The notes: generated by a model not told the origin, from the letters alone. A DNA stretch of 64,000 nt from Collinsella tanakaei (GCF_030373545.1 NZ_JAUDCO010000003.1:124001-188000); one strand, 5' to 3'; positions 47,421 through 57,301 are shown, counted from the first letter of the stretch. Translations and numbers: made by a program.

Positions 47421-49058
47421 CTAGTTGTCCGACATCGAGAAGGCGTTTTTCATCGCGAGGCTCGTGGTGTACAGCACACGGCCGAGCAGCGCATCGGTCT
47501 CGCGACGCAGGTCATCGGCCATGTGCTCGTTGGCGGCCGTAAGCGCGGCGGGCACCTCGGAGACGGGCAGATCGGCCACGGAGGCATCGGTCTCGCGCAG
47601 CATCCGATGGGCAAGGGAGCCCATCTTGAGCTGATAGCGGTCGATATGCGCCGCGTTGTCATGGAAGCGGGCGTCGGCGAGCGCGGCGATGATGCGGTTC
47701 TCCCAGTAGAAGCTCTCGCTCGTCACGCGGTCGGTCGTGTTCTCCAGATATTCGGGCATCGCATCCACGTTCGCGTAGAGCGGCACGAGCGCGTTGAACG
47801 GGTTGGAACCGAACGCCATCCACTGGATGCAGGCGCATTCCGGTGCGACATAGGGGCGGATCTGCAGCACGGCGAGCTGGCCGTTGCGGTTGATGCCGAT
47901 CGGACGGTACGCGTTGCGCGACGCTTCGGTACCGCGCCGTCCATAGCAATCGTAGGGCGTGCCCTGGTAGTGGGCGGACAGCACGTACTTGACGTCCTCG
48001 ATGGTCACCTTCCGCTCGGGCACGCGGCTCCAGGGGATGTCGTCGGACTCGGGGCTGTAGGCGGCGTGCGGGCCGTCCCATCCGTCGTGCGGATTCAGGC
48101 AGCGCTGCATGTACCAGGCGCGCGGCGTGTTGTACACGTGATCGGAATCAGAGTGCGAGCCGAACGCCTCGCGCGGATTGAAGACATCGCCCGCGAGCAA
48201 GCTTGCTCGCACGTCCTCGATCAGCTCATCGAGCTCGTTGAAGTACTCCTGGTCCTCATCGTCGTCGCACGCGTCTGCAGGCGCGCCCGCGTACAGCTCA
48301 TCGATGACATCATCGAGCGCATCGCCTCGATACATCGTGAGATCGAGGTGGTTCTCCTCCATCCACGTGCGCAGATCGGCGCTCGCCATATGCTCGACCT
48401 GCTCGCCCTCGGCATCAGCCAGGTCGAAGTAATCGATGCCCAGCTGGTTGGGCATGGTGACGTAGGCGTCATCGGGTACGCGCTTGGCGATCCAATGGTG
48501 CCCGCCGATGGTCTCGAGCCACCAGATCTCGTCCGCGTCGGAAAACGCGATGCCGTTCATCTCGTAGGTGCCATAGCGCTCGAGCAGCGCGCCCAGACGC
48601 TCGACACCCTCACGGGCAGAGCGGATATAGGGCAACACGACGGTCACGAAATCCTCTTCGCCCAAGCCGCCGGGTACCGCGGGCGCGTAGCCCTCTTCTC
48701 CCTCTTTGCCCTGGGCGGGAACGTACTCCACGAGCGGATCGGCGCCCAGCACGCGCTCGTTGCTCGTGATGGTCTCGGTGGCGGACATGCCCACGTTCGC
48801 GGTGTTGAAGCCGGCGGCCGCCCAGATGCCATGGCCGGGCAGGGCATCGGGCACGCTCGTGTAGCGCATGGGGTCGTCAGGAAGCTCGATGGTCAGGTGC
48901 GTCTCAACGCTCGTGTAGGTACGCGGCTGATCCTCGGGCTTGATCACGGCCATCCGCTTGGGCTCGAACTGCCCGCCGGGGGAATCCTCGTTGCGCGCCA
49001 CGATCGTCGACCCATCGTAGCTCGCGTTCTTGCCCACCAGAATCGTCGTGCAGGGCAT
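47421..49058 (-). CDS. pepD: C69 family dipeptidase
   Basis: 545 residues of peptidase family C69 (PepD-like). The sequence opens MPCTTILVGKNASYDGSTIV with the likely nucleophile Cys3 exposed after N-terminal processing, then ARNEDS and the Gly/Ala loop HGIWAAAGFNTANVGMSATE. Later segments EIWWLETIGGHHWIAKRVPD and WYMQRCLNPH are typical of the family. The length is normal. The start at 49058 follows AAGGAGGAGC; an upstream in-frame extension lacks support. Cytoplasmic hydrolysis of dipeptides fits a peptide-fermenting anaerobe. Confidence 0.9.
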   Translation of the reverse strand: MPCTTILVGKNASYDGSTIVARNEDSPGGQFEPKRMAVIKPEDQPRTYTSVETHLTIELPDDPMRYTSVPDALPGHGIWAAAGFNTANVGMSATETITSNERVLGADPLVEYVPAQGKEGEEGYAPAVPGGLGEEDFVTVVLPYIRSAREGVERLGALLERYGTYEMNGIAFSDADEIWWLETIGGHHWIAKRVPDDAYVTMPNQLGIDYFDLADAEGEQVEHMASADLRTWMEENHLDLTMYRGDALDDVIDELYAGAPADACDDDEDQEYFNELDELIEDVRASLLAGDVFNPREAFGSHSDSDHVYNTPRAWYMQRCLNPHDGWDGPHAAYSPESDDIPWSRVPERKVTIEDVKYVLSAHYQGTPYDCYGRRGTEASRNAYRPIGINRNGQLAVLQIRPYVAPECACIQWMAFGSNPFNALVPLYANVDAMPEYLENTTDRVTSESFYWENRIIAALADARFHDNAAHIDRYQLKMGSLAHRMLRETDASVADLPVSEVPAALTAANEHMADDLRRETDALLGRVLYTTSLAMKNAFSMSDN

Positions 49059-49254
49059 GTGCTCCTCCTTCTCGCATCGCGCCCAAGGCGCACCGATAAG
49101 ACGTCCGCCCCTCAGTGTACCCGTTTGGTCACTCACCACGCACCCGCGCCAGACATCGTGCGCCCAAAGCGTCCGGAGCATGTACACCGCACCGCGCGAA
49201 TGCGCCACATGAGCCCCAACCAAAGTCCCTAGCCAGAGCACCCCACGTGACCCT

Positions 49255-49400
49255 TCGGCCTTCGAGCCGCGAAACGGGCTGCAAGCGCTTGGCCCCGATA
49301 CGCCGAAGGCCCTCACCTTCCCGAGCGATTCCACAGCGAAGCGAGGACCAGCGAGGGAGGGTGAGGGCCTTCGGCGTATCGGGCGAGGCCGGGGGGCTTA
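49255..49400. repeat. Large inverted repeat after folD
   Basis: CCCGATACGCCGAAGGCCCT plus CACC (49294-49317) recurs exactly inverted at 49360-49383 with a 42-base loop. Outside it, GCGAAACGGGCTGCAAG (49269 on) is a near copy, inverted, of the last codons of folD (CTTACAGCCCGTTTCGC on the plus strand near 49398). The whole 130-base structure could fold into one long hairpin and terminate folD. The rest of the gap of about 340 bases holds no gene. Confidence 0.65.
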
Positions 49401-50255
49401 CAGCCCGTTTCGCAGCTTCGCGGCCAGGACCACGTTGCTCATCAACATGGCGCGCGTCATGGGGCCCACGCCGCCGGGCACGGGCGTGATGGCGCCAGCG
49501 ACCGGCTCAGCCGAGGCGAAGTCGACGTCGCCGCAGAGCTTGCCGTCCTCGTCGCGGTCCATACCCACGTCGATGACCGTGGCGCCCGGCTTCAGCCACG
49601 TGCCCTTGATCATCTTCGGCACGCCGCAGGCCGCCACCAGGATGTCGGCACTCTGGCAGATGCGTGCGAGCTCGTGCGGATCGGTGCGGGAATGGGCCAC
49701 CGAGATCGTCGCATGGCGTGCGAGCAGCATGAGGCTCATGGGTTTGCCCACGATGGAGGAGCGCCCGACGATCACGGCGTTCTTGCCCGCCGGGTCGATG
49801 CCGTACTCGTCGAGCATCTCCATGATGCCCGCCGGCGTGCAAGGACGAAGGCCCGGCAGGCCGCGCACGAGGCGACCCATATTCATCGGGTGGAAGCCGT
49901 CGACGTCTTTGTCCGGGTCGATAGCAGCCACGACCTCCTCGGTATCGAGGTGTGCAGGCAGCGGCATCTGTACGAGAATGCCCGCAACCTCGGGATCCTC
50001 GTTCAGGCGGAAGACGAGCTCCATGAGCTCATCCTGCGAGGTCTCGGCAGGCAGCTTGTAGTCGAAGGAACGAATGCCGCATTGCTCGCAGTCGCGCAGC
50101 TTGGAGCGGACATAGGTGGCTGATGCCTGGTCGTCGCCCACGAGGACCACCGCAAGACCGCATGAGATGCCCTGCTCGGCCAACGCTGCCACATCGGCCG
50201 CGGCGCGCTCTCGCACCTTTGCCGCCAACGCCTTGCCATCGATAATCGTCGCCAT
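49398..50255 (-). CDS. folD: Bifunctional methylenetetrahydrofolate dehydrogenase/cyclohydrolase FolD
   Basis: 285 residues catalysing oxidation of methylene-THF to methenyl-THF and its hydrolysis to 10-formyl-THF. Clear motifs: [17 protein letters not shown] with catalytic Tyr and Lys of the family's Yxxx[28 protein letters not shown], the [10 protein letters not shown] segment, the NADP site [12 protein letters not shown] and the final [14 protein letters not shown]. The length is normal. GGAAGGGAAC precedes the ATG. It lies downstream of Fhs, the enzyme feeding the same one-carbon pool, with large hairpins in between. Confidence 0.96.
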   Translation of the reverse strand: MATIIDGKALAAKVRERAAADVAALAEQGISCGLAVVLVGDDQASATYVRSKLRDCEQCGIRSFDYKLPAETSQDELMELVFRLNEDPEVAGILVQMPLPAHLDTEEVVAAIDPDKDVDGFHPMNMGRLVRGLPGLRPCTPAGIMEMLDEYGIDPAGKNAVIVGRSSIVGKPMSLMLLARHATISVAHSRTDPHELARICQSADILVAACGVPKMIKGTWLKPGATVIDVGMDRDEDGKLCGDVDFASAEPVAGAITPVPGGVGPMTRAMLMSNVVLAAKLRNGL

Positions 50256-50427
50256 GCCGCCGTTCCCTTCCAAAAGTCCTTTGATTCGTACAGGCTACTA
50301 CAAAACCGCCGATACGGCGCCAATCGTAACAAGAATGAGTCCGCCCCACCGTCCCGCATGCAGCGCAATGCCAGCTTGACCGGCACGTTCGAAACGATTC
50401 CGCTGAATCGCTTCGTCCATCTTGATG

Positions 50428-50495
50428 AAGGGTTTACCCGGTCGGTTGTGACAGGTTCCGGGCGAAAACTGTCACAACCGACCGGGTAAACCCTT
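50428..50495. repeat. Perfect 27-bp inverted repeat between fhs and folD
   Basis: AAGGGTTTACCCGGTCGGTT followed by GTGACAG (50428-50454) and its exact complement (50469-50495), with a 14-base loop GTTCCGGGCGAAAA. It is not part of families A or B by sequence. Stem strength suggests a terminator or a mobile palindrome. The remaining part of the gap of about 390 bases, apart from the fhs terminator, holds nothing I recognise. Confidence 0.75.
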
Positions 50496-50584
50496 TACCG
50501 CCGTGCGCGGGGAGGTGCGCAGGGAAGCCGGCCGCCTCCCTGTGCGTCGCGAGAGCGAAACGTCGGCCGCAACCGCCACAAAAT

Positions 50585-50617
50585 CAGCCCGCACCCTCCC
50601 CTGGAGAACGCGGGCTG
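50585..50617 (-). terminator. Terminator of fhs
   Basis: CAGCCCGC and GCGGGCTG (50585-50592 and 50610-50617) form an 8-bp GC-rich stem followed, on the minus strand, by ATTTTGT. It lies 32 bases after the fhs stop. Confidence 0.7.
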
Positions 50618-50648
50618 CAAGGCACGCTGATCGGAATAACCCGAAAGC

Positions 50649-52316
50649 CTAGAACAGGCCGGTGATCACGCCGTTATCGTCGACGTCGATGTTCTCGGCA
50701 GCCGGCACCTTGGGCAGACCCGGCATGGTGAGGACCTGACCGGTGAGCGCGACCACGAAGTGCGCACCGGCGGACACCTTCACCTCGCGCACCGTGATGC
50801 GGAAGCCCGTCGGCGCGCCGAGGACCTTGTCCTGATCGGTGAACGAGTACTGGGTCTTGGCGATGCACACGGGCAGGTTGCCGAAACCGTTCTCGCGCAG
50901 CCGCGCGATCTGCTTCTTGGCCGCCGGGGTGAAGTCGACGCCGTCTGCGTGGTAGACCTTCGTGGCCACGGCCTCGATGGCCTCGGCGATGTCGGTGCCG
51001 TCCTCATAGGAGTAGCGGAAGTCGTTGGGCTCGTTCACGAGGCGCATGACCTCGTCGGCGAGCTCGAGCGCGCCCTCGCCGCCCTTGGCCCAGACCTCGG
51101 ACAGCTTGACGTTCACGCCGAGCTTCTTGCACTCGTCCTCGATGAGCGCCAGCTCGGCCTCGGTATCGGACGGGAAGCGGTTGATGGCCACGACGCACGG
51201 CAGGCCGTAGACATCCTGGATGTTGCCCACGTGGCGCAGCAGGTTGGGCAGGCCGGCGCGCAGGGCGTCAAGGTTCTCCTCGTTGAGGTCCGCCTTGGCC
51301 ACGCCGCCGTTGTACTTAAGGGCGCGGGCGGTGGCGACAATGACGACGGCATCGGGCCTGAGGCCGGTCATGCGGCACTTGATGTCGAGGAACTTCTCGG
51401 CACCCAGGTCGGCGCCGAAGCCCGCCTCGGTGATGGCGATGTCGCCGAAACGCATGGCCATGCGGGTGGCCATGATGGAGTTGCAGCCGTGCGCGATGTT
51501 GGCGAAAGGACCGCCGTGCACGAACGCGGGGGTGTGCTCGAGCGTCTGCACGAGGTTGGGCTTCAACGCGTCCTTGAGCAGGGCGGCCATGGCGCCCTGG
51601 GCCTTGAGCTCGGCGGCGCGCACGGGACGCCCGTCGTAGGTGTAGCCGACCACGATCTCGCCCAGGCGGTTCTTAAGGTCGGTGACCGACGTGGACAGGC
51701 AGAAGATCGCCATGATCTCGGAGGCGACGGTGATGTCGAAGCCGTCCTCGCGCGGCACGCCCTGGGCGCGGCCGCCCAGGCCGTCCACGATGTGGCGCAG
51801 CTGGCGGTCGTTCATGTCCACAGCGCGCTTCCAGGTGATGCGCTTGGGGTCGATACCCAGGGCGTTGCCCTGCTGGATGTGGTTGTCGAGCATGGCTGCG
51901 AGCAGGTTGTTCGCCGCGCCGATGGCGTGGAAGTCACCCGTGAAGTGCAGGTTGATGTCCTCCATGGGAATAACCTGGGCCCAGCCGCCGCCCGCGGCGC
52001 CGCCCTTCACGCCGAACACCGGGCCGAGCGAAGGCTCGCGCAGCGCAACGGTGCTCTTGATGCCGCGACGGCGCAGACCGTCAGCGAGGCCGATGGTGGT
52101 CGTGGTCTTGCCCTCGCCCGCGGGCGTGGGATTGATGGCCGTCACGAGGACGAGCTTGGCGGTATGATCGGTCGGCTCGCTCAGCAGCGAGTAGTCGACT
52201 TTCGCCTTGTCGTAACCGTACGGGATCAGGTACTTCTCGTCGACGCCGGCATTCCGGGCGACCTCGGTGATGGGCAAGGGCTTGACGGAATGTGCGATCT
52301 CGATGTCTGTCATCAT
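50649..52316 (-). CDS. fhs: Formate-tetrahydrofolate ligase
   Basis: 555-residue ATP-dependent ligase making 10-formyl-THF from formate and THF. P-loop [18 protein letters not shown] near residues 64-81, [37 protein letters not shown], the [11 protein letters not shown] region and the final [19 protein letters not shown] are hallmark segments. The length is normal. The start is read as the first of tandem ATGs at 52316, after GGGAGG. Together with FolD it gives the methyl-branch steps used by anaerobes for purines and serine or formate metabolism. Confidence 0.97.
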   Translation of the reverse strand: MMTDIEIAHSVKPLPITEVARNAGVDEKYLIPYGYDKAKVDYSLLSEPTDHTAKLVLVTAINPTPAGEGKTTTTIGLADGLRRRGIKSTVALREPSLGPVFGVKGGAAGGGWAQVIPMEDINLHFTGDFHAIGAANNLLAAMLDNHIQQGNALGIDPKRITWKRAVDMNDRQLRHIVDGLGGRAQGVPREDGFDITVASEIMAIFCLSTSVTDLKNRLGEIVVGYTYDGRPVRAAELKAQGAMAALLKDALKPNLVQTLEHTPAFVHGGPFANIAHGCNSIMATRMAMRFGDIAITEAGFGADLGAEKFLDIKCRMTGLRPDAVVIVATARALKYNGGVAKADLNEENLDALRAGLPNLLRHVGNIQDVYGLPCVVAINRFPSDTEAELALIEDECKKLGVNVKLSEVWAKGGEGALELADEVMRLVNEPNDFRYSYEDGTDIAEAIEAVATKVYHADGVDFTPAAKKQIARLRENGFGNLPVCIAKTQYSFTDQDKVLGAPTGFRITVREVKVSAGAHFVVALTGQVLTMPGLPKVPAAENIDVDDNGVITGLF

Positions 52317-52369
52317 GGCGAACCTCCCAAACGCGCATGGCAAAACAGACCTTTAGCATACAACGAATA

Positions 52370-52404
52370 GGGCCGGTCGCGGGGATATCGTCCGCGACCG
52401 GCCC
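52370..52404 (-). terminator. Hairpin after ruvB
   Basis: GGGCCGGTCGCGG (52370-52382) and CCGCGACCGGCCC (52392-52404) form a perfect 13-bp stem with a 9-base loop, 75 bases after the ruvB stop and before the fhs start region. Confidence 0.65.
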
Positions 52405-52479
52405 GAAAGGCCATCTATGCAAACGGTGCGAAACCTCGAGGCGCCCTGCCCGCACGACACCTCCACATTCCAACGCAGC

Positions 52480-53565
52480 CTACGCGTTGGTCGGCGGCTC
52501 CATACCGAGATGATCGAAGGCCACCGGTGTCGCGACGCGCCCCTGCGGCGTGCGCACGATGAGACCGCGCTGCAGCAGATAGGGCTCGTACACATCCTCG
52601 AGCGTGTTGGGGTCCTCGCCCACCGCGCTCGCCAGCGTCGTGAGTCCGACAGGGCGACCGCGGAAGGTCTTGACGAGCGTCTCGAGGATGCGGATGTCCA
52701 TCCAGTCGAGACCGAGCTCGTCGATCTCGAAGAACTCGAGCGCCTCGCGCGCGATGCCGTATTCGATCGGGCCGCTACCCCGCACCTGCGCGTAGTCGCG
52801 CACGCGCTTGAGCAGGCGGTTGGCCAGACGCGGCGTACCACGGGACCGGGAGGCGATCTCGCGCGCCGAATCGCGATCGATCTGCACGCCCAGAATCGTC
52901 GCGGAGCGAATCACGATCTCCGCCAGGTCCTCGATGGAGTAGTAATCGAGGCGGAACGAGATGCCGAAGCGGTCGCGCAGAGGACCGGTGAGCATGCCCG
53001 AGCGCGTCGTGGCGCCCACGAGCGTGAAGCGCGGGATGTCGAGGCGAATCGAGCGCGCAGCCGGACCCTTCCCGATCACGATGTCGAGCGCGAAATCCTC
53101 CATCGCCGGATAGAGAATCTCTTCGACCGAACGGTTGAGGCGATGGATCTCATCGATGAAGAGCACGTCGCCGGGCTGAAGGTTCGTAAGGATTGCGGCG
53201 AGGTCGCCGGTGCGCGCAATCGCCGGACCGGACGTCGTCTTGATCTGAGCGCCCATCTCGTTGGCGACAACGGCGGCGAGCGTCGTCTTGCCCAGACCCG
53301 GAGGGCCGGAGAAGATCACGTGATCGAGGCACTCGCCACGACTCTGCGCCGCCTGGATCAGGATGCGCAGGCTCTGGCGGATATGATCTTGGCCGCAATA
53401 GTCATCCAAGCGCTGCGGGCGCAACGTCCGCTCGACGTCGAGGTCCTCGGAGGTCAGGTCGCCGGTGACGAAGCGGTCCGTCTCGCGGCCGGATCCCGGT
53501 GCGGGGCGATGCGTGCGGGTGGCATCCGCCCACAGGTCGACCGAATCATCTGCTTCCCACATCAT
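52480..53565 (-). CDS. ruvB: Holliday junction helicase subunit RuvB
   Basis: 361-residue AAA+ motor of the RuvAB branch-migration complex. [19 protein letters not shown] opens the domain. Walker A is [10 protein letters not shown] (about residue 86), Walker B is [11 protein letters not shown], sensor 1 is [11 protein letters not shown] with LRDRFG as the Arg finger region, and the C-terminal winged helix ends with [20 protein letters not shown]. The N-terminus is about 25 residues longer than E. coli RuvB. The ATG overlaps the ruvA stop by four bases. Third gene of ruvCAB. Confidence 0.97.
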   Translation of the reverse strand: MMWEADDSVDLWADATRTHRPAPGSGRETDRFVTGDLTSEDLDVERTLRPQRLDDYCGQDHIRQSLRILIQAAQSRGECLDHVIFSGPPGLGKTTLAAVVANEMGAQIKTTSGPAIARTGDLAAILTNLQPGDVLFIDEIHRLNRSVEEILYPAMEDFALDIVIGKGPAARSIRLDIPRFTLVGATTRSGMLTGPLRDRFGISFRLDYYSIEDLAEIVIRSATILGVQIDRDSAREIASRSRGTPRLANRLLKRVRDYAQVRGSGPIEYGIAREALEFFEIDELGLDWMDIRILETLVKTFRGRPVGLTTLASAVGEDPNTLEDVYEPYLLQRGLIVRTPQGRVATPVAFDHLGMEPPTNA

Positions 53566-54182
53566 GCATCCATCCCGAGTCGCTTAAGCGCCGCGGCAAG
53601 CAGCTCCTCGACGCGCATACCGCTCCCATCATACCCGTCGAGCGCCAGCTCCGCCTCCTGCGGACTGAAGCCCATGGAGAGCAGCGCCGTGCGGGCATCG
53701 TCCAGCGCGGAGGGCGCAGGCGCTGCGGCCAGGGGAAGCTGACCGGCGGCGGGAACGTCCGCGGCAAGCAGGCCGTGGTCTTTGGCGAACACGCTCTTCA
53801 GCTCAAGGATGAGGCGCTGGGCGGTCTTCTTGCCCACGCCGGGCACCTTCGCCATGCCCTTGTCATCCTCTGCCATCACCACGGTATAGAGCTGGGACAC
53901 GGTAAACGTGGAGAGGACGGCGAGCGCCAGGCGCGGTCCCACGCCCGATACGGCGACAAGGCGATCGAACATCGTCCGTTCCTCCTTGGTGGAGAACCCG
54001 AACAGCGTCATCGCGTCCTCGCGCACCTGCAGGCGGCAAAACAGCCGGCAGTCGCCTCCGAGTGCGGGGAGCGATGCGGCCGTCGTGCCGGAGATGCCGA
54101 CCTCGAAGCCGACACCGCCGACATCGAGAACGGCGACGCTCGGCGTGGCCTCTACCAGTGTTCCATGGAGCAAGGTGATCAT
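53562..54182 (-). CDS. ruvA: Holliday junction helicase subunit RuvA
   Basis: 206-residue RuvA, the tetrameric junction-binding subunit. Domain I starts [20 protein letters not shown]; the paired helix-hairpin-helix motifs read [17 protein letters not shown] and [18 protein letters not shown], and the C-terminal RuvB-binding three-helix bundle is at about 155-206 ([20 protein letters not shown]). Starts within the stop of ruvC and overlaps ruvB, so the three are translated as a coupled set. Confidence 0.96.
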   Translation of the reverse strand: MITLLHGTLVEATPSVAVLDVGGVGFEVGISGTTAASLPALGGDCRLFCRLQVREDAMTLFGFSTKEERTMFDRLVAVSGVGPRLALAVLSTFTVSQLYTVVMAEDDKGMAKVPGVGKKTAQRLILELKSVFAKDHGLLAADVPAAGQLPLAAAPAPSALDDARTALLSMGFSPQEAELALDGYDGSGMRVEELLAAALKRLGMDA

Positions 54183-54703
54183 CAGTAGCCGTTTCCTCTC
54201 CTCTGGACGAATGCGCCCCCGCTCAGCGCCCCGGTGCGTCGCAGGTGGGCATGGCAGATTGCGCACGCAAGCGCATCGGCGGCATGATCGGGGCGCGGGT
54301 CGTGATCGAGGTGCAAAAGGTTGCGCACCATGTAGATGACCTGCCCTTTGTCAGCCGCGCCCGTGCCTACCACGGACTGCTTGATCTGCATGGGCGTGTA
54401 CTCGCCCACCTCGACGCCCGCTAGGGACACAGCGACCAGCGCTGCGCCGCGCGCATGCGCCGTCGGGATTGCCGAGCGCGCGTTGGCGCCGAAATAGATG
54501 CTCTCGATCGCCGCCTCCTGGGGACGGTAGCGCTCGACCACCGCCGTCAGATCGTCGGCGATATGGCGAAGGCGGACGGGCAGGTCGCTGCCGGCGGATG
54601 TCTGAATGCATCCATAGGCACGGCAGCGAACCTCGCCGCCGCGCTCCTCGACGATCCCCCATCCGGTATTCGCCAGACCGGGATCTATGCCCAGGATGAC
54701 CAT
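54182..54703 (-). CDS. ruvC: Holliday junction resolvase RuvC
   Basis: 173-residue endonuclease that cuts Holliday junctions. The four acidic catalytic residues are visible: Asp7 in ILGIDPGLANTGWG, the Glu in AAIESIYFG, and Asp residues near the end in DHDPRPDHAADALACAICH. The start at 54703 (MVILGIDPG) is preferred over the ATG three codons earlier because of GGAAGGGGG. First gene of ruvCAB, under an SOS box at 54728-54743. Confidence 0.96.
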   Translation of the reverse strand: MVILGIDPGLANTGWGIVEERGGEVRCRAYGCIQTSAGSDLPVRLRHIADDLTAVVERYRPQEAAIESIYFGANARSAIPTAHARGAALVAVSLAGVEVGEYTPMQIKQSVVGTGAADKGQVIYMVRNLLHLDHDPRPDHAADALACAICHAHLRRTGALSGGAFVQRRGNGY

Positions 54704-54727
54704 GCAGCGCACCCCCTTCCGCCGATT

Positions 54728-54743
54728 TCGAACATTTGTTCTA
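54728..54743 (-). promoter_or_regulatory. LexA (SOS) box upstream of ruvCAB
   Basis: TCGAACATTTGTTCTA matches the Gram-positive/actinobacterial LexA site CGAAC-N4-GTTC. It lies 25 bases upstream of the ruvC start, so ruvCAB is most likely induced by DNA damage. Confidence 0.8.
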
Positions 54744-54797
54744 CTATATCAGGCGGGGTGCCGTCGCGCAAGCGCGGTGCGACGGCGACGCGGCGAC

Positions 54798-56801
54798 TCA
54801 GTTTTGGGAGAAGTACGGGAAATGGACACCGCCATGGCCTGAGGTCGAAGAGCCCGGGAAGCCCGGCACATGCCCTTCCCCATGATGGTCCGCATCCTCG
54901 GCGGCATGCGAGAGGGCCTCGCGCAGCTGGCTCTCGAAGCGCTCGGCGCTTTCGCGCATCCGCCGCTGACCCTCCTCGCTCGCAAGCTCGGCCTGCTGCT
55001 CGGGCGTGAGCCCAAGCAGGTTGCCCAGCAGGTTCATGATCTCGCCCCGCACGCGCTCGCCGTACTCCGCGCCGCGCGACTCGAAGCGCTCGAGCTCGCC
55101 CTCGACCAGATCGGACACGCGCTCGGCGGCAGCACCCCCGCGCCCCAAGTCGGACCATCCGAGCGACACCGGCCACAGACGCTCCGGAAACGCGCGTGCC
55201 GACACGATCGGCGCCATGGGAAGCGACCTGCGGTACCCCTCCCCCTGGCGAATCAGCAGCAACACGAGCGCGGCGGCAGCGCCGTTGCCGCGCGCGGCGG
55301 GCAGGTCGTCCAACACCGCGTTGCGATCGACATGGCCCTCGATGATGCCGTCGAGTTGCGCCGGCTCGAGTTCGGCGAACAGCGCGGCGGCTGCGGCGGC
55401 GCGCTCCGGCTCATCCTCGAACGCGGACAGCGCCGCGGAGCAGATGGCCTCCATGCGCTCCTCGACGGCGGCCAGCGAGACCGTCTCGAGGGGAATCGCG
55501 GCCGAGCGACGGTTGCGATACCGGGCCAAAAACTCGAGCTCCGTCAGGTACACGTCGCCAAAGGGCGCGCAGAGCGTCCGGGGCGTGCTGGCGGAGAGCA
55601 GCGCCTCGGGAATGAGGGCGGCATCGGTCTTCGTCACGGGCGACAGCACGCACGCGCCGAGTTCATGGGCGACATCGGCCAGATAGATGGCATCGATACC
55701 GACGCGCAGCCGGCCCGCATCGCGCGCGGGCACGTCGCGGTCCATCCAGCGCGAAACATCACCCTGGTCGCGCTCGACCAGCTGAATGTTCAGGTTTGCC
55801 GCGAGTGCGCGAATCCGCTCGACGCGGTCGCGCTCAAGCGCCTCCTGGCGCGGGGTGAACACGTCGGAGCGCGCGAATTCGATACCGACGACGTTACGGG
55901 ACCCCAGCGCGTCGACGGCGAGCGCGGCGAGCAGCGAGGTGGGCAGATCGCCCTCGAGGGGCACGACGGCGCGGGCAAAGCCGCGCGCGGTAACGGTATC
56001 GCGAACATGGATGCGCAGGGCTTCCCAGAGCCACTCCTCGCGGTTGAACCGGGGCAGCTCGTATTGGTCGATGCCCGGCGCCATCACGCCGCGGCACACG
56101 TCTTGGATCAGCAGGCCCTCCTCAAAGCAGGGCGCTGCGGCGACGACGCGGCCGCCGTCGTCCATCACGAACGAACCGCCCGTGAAGACCGTCTCGTCGA
56201 ACCCGCCGATCGGCGCCATGCAGGCGAGCCATACCCCGCTTCGCGCGACGTCGTCGCTAAAATGCCCGTCGGCCACCGACGCAACGGCGCTGGTCTGCTC
56301 GCAGGTCGCATCGAAACCGCTTGCCTGGAAGTAGACGAGCACGTCGCAGCCGCGCGGAACCTGGGTGATATCGCGGGCGAAATCGAAGGTGACGGCGATG
56401 CGGGTGCCCGCGACCTCGAAGACGGCTGGCTCCCACGAGGCGGCGTCGGCGCGGCCGAGGCGCTCCGCCATCATGGCGCGCAGCGGAATCACGCGCCCTT
56501 CGCGAATCAGGAAGCACTCCATGAGGGGAACCTGGTCGATCGAGATGACGGCGGGAACGAGACACGCGATCTGCGAGGCCTCGACGCGCACCGCGAGCTC
56601 GCGCAGATGCACCACGAGGTCGTGCTCGTAGTTGGCGTAATCGATCAGCGTCGTGGGCTGCACGCCCGCGAACAGGGGCGCAGGCGTGCACAGCAGCTGC
56701 GCGCCGCCCGCGGCGGCAAGCGCCGCTTGATCGGCGATACGGGAGCAGATGCCCTCGATGTCGCCGAGGCGCATATCGATCTGCGCAAGCGCCAGTTTCA
56801 T
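54798..56801 (-). CDS. NAD+ synthetase-like protein lacking recognisable catalytic residues
   Basis: 667 residues with the layout of glutamine-dependent NAD+ synthetase. A nitrilase-type domain at about 1-255 lacks the Glu (PAPLF in place of PEL, residues 40-44), the Lys (FLIREGRVIPLRAMM) and the Cys (VTFDFARDI in place of xCEDIW, 137-145). A synthetase-type domain at about 256-540 retains strand and helix patterns (LLAALAVDALGSRNVVGIEF, APFGDVYLTELEFLARYRN), but the PP-loop SGGxDS reads LEGDLPTS (282-289). A Glu-rich helical extension and a His-rich end follow. By eye both active sites are gone; the role is unknown. Confidence 0.75.
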   Translation of the reverse strand: MKLALAQIDMRLGDIEGICSRIADQAALAAAGGAQLLCTPAPLFAGVQPTTLIDYANYEHDLVVHLRELAVRVEASQIACLVPAVISIDQVPLMECFLIREGRVIPLRAMMAERLGRADAASWEPAVFEVAGTRIAVTFDFARDITQVPRGCDVLVYFQASGFDATCEQTSAVASVADGHFSDDVARSGVWLACMAPIGGFDETVFTGGSFVMDDGGRVVAAAPCFEEGLLIQDVCRGVMAPGIDQYELPRFNREEWLWEALRIHVRDTVTARGFARAVVPLEGDLPTSLLAALAVDALGSRNVVGIEFARSDVFTPRQEALERDRVERIRALAANLNIQLVERDQGDVSRWMDRDVPARDAGRLRVGIDAIYLADVAHELGACVLSPVTKTDAALIPEALLSASTPRTLCAPFGDVYLTELEFLARYRNRRSAAIPLETVSLAAVEERMEAICSAALSAFEDEPERAAAAAALFAELEPAQLDGIIEGHVDRNAVLDDLPAARGNGAAAALVLLLIRQGEGYRRSLPMAPIVSARAFPERLWPVSLGWSDLGRGGAAAERVSDLVEGELERFESRGAEYGERVRGEIMNLLGNLLGLTPEQQAELASEEGQRRMRESAERFESQLREALSHAAEDADHHGEGHVPGFPGSSTSGHGGVHFPYFSQN

Positions 56802-56885
56802 CAAAGCGTCCCTTCGGTCGTTCGTTTTCCAGACATGATACCCTTCCCGTCCCCTGCCTCGCGCGCAAACGAGGACACGCAAGCA

Positions 56886-56918
56886 GGAGGGCCGCCCGCA
56901 TCGAGCGGACGACCCTCC
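56886..56918 (-). terminator. Hairpin after the superoxide reductase gene
   Basis: GGAGGGCCGCCCG and CGGACGACCCTCC pair with G-T wobble across CATCGAG, 24 bases after the superoxide reductase stop and ahead of the NAD-synthetase-like gene. Confidence 0.55.
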
Positions 56919-56941
56919 CTACGGACGGCTTTTCGGGCTCC

Positions 56942-57301
56942 CTAGAACTTGGCGCTCCACAGCCCGTGCAGGTTGCAGTAGGCATAGACGGTGCCGGACT
57001 TCGCGACGACCGGGAAGAAGGTCACCGGCTTCTGACCGGGCTTGAAGTGATGGACCTCAAGACGGTCCTCGGTCTCGAGCGCAACCCACTCGATGTAGTG
57101 CGCTTCCTCCATGGGATGCTCCACCTCGCCCACCTGAACGTGGATGACGCGGCCGTCACGCTGAAGCTCGACGGCGGGCACGTGCTTCTCGGTCGCGGCG
57201 TCGACGGTGTTGGCCTCGATAGCCTCGAACCCTGCGGGCACGGACCCGCCGCTCAAAGCCGTCAGGATGGTGCCGTTCTCGTTTTTATAAAAGATAGCCA
57301 T
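56942..57301 (-). CDS. Superoxide reductase (neelaredoxin-type)
   Basis: 119 residues. The Fe(His)4(Cys) active site can be read in order: EKHVPAV, EHPMEEAHYIEW and AYCNLHGLW, giving four His and one Cys. The usual N-terminal desulforedoxin-like CxxC domain of class I enzymes is absent; the first 35 residues carry no Cys. This suggests a class II superoxide reductase that reduces superoxide to peroxide in the cytoplasm of an anaerobe. GCCC and AAGGAGC precede the ATG. Monocistronic, between USP and NAD-synthetase-like genes. Confidence 0.88.
   Translation of the reverse strand: MAIFYKNENGTILTALSGGSVPAGFEAIEANTVDAATEKHVPAVELQRDGRVIHVQVGEVEHPMEEAHYIEWVALETEDRLEVHHFKPGQKPVTFFPVVAKSGTVYAYCNLHGLWSAKF

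Noticed and set aside
46731-49232. Long plus-strand open frame opposite the dipeptidase, phasin-like and UbiB-family genes
   Set aside because: It spans several genuine minus-strand genes and their gaps, without any motif or ribosome site.
54870-56945. Long plus-strand frame opposite the NAD-synthetase-like gene
   Set aside because: Composition is that of an antisense shadow; the minus strand shows NadE-like domain order. Considered because the minus-strand protein lacks catalytic residues, but its conserved fold segments settle the choice.
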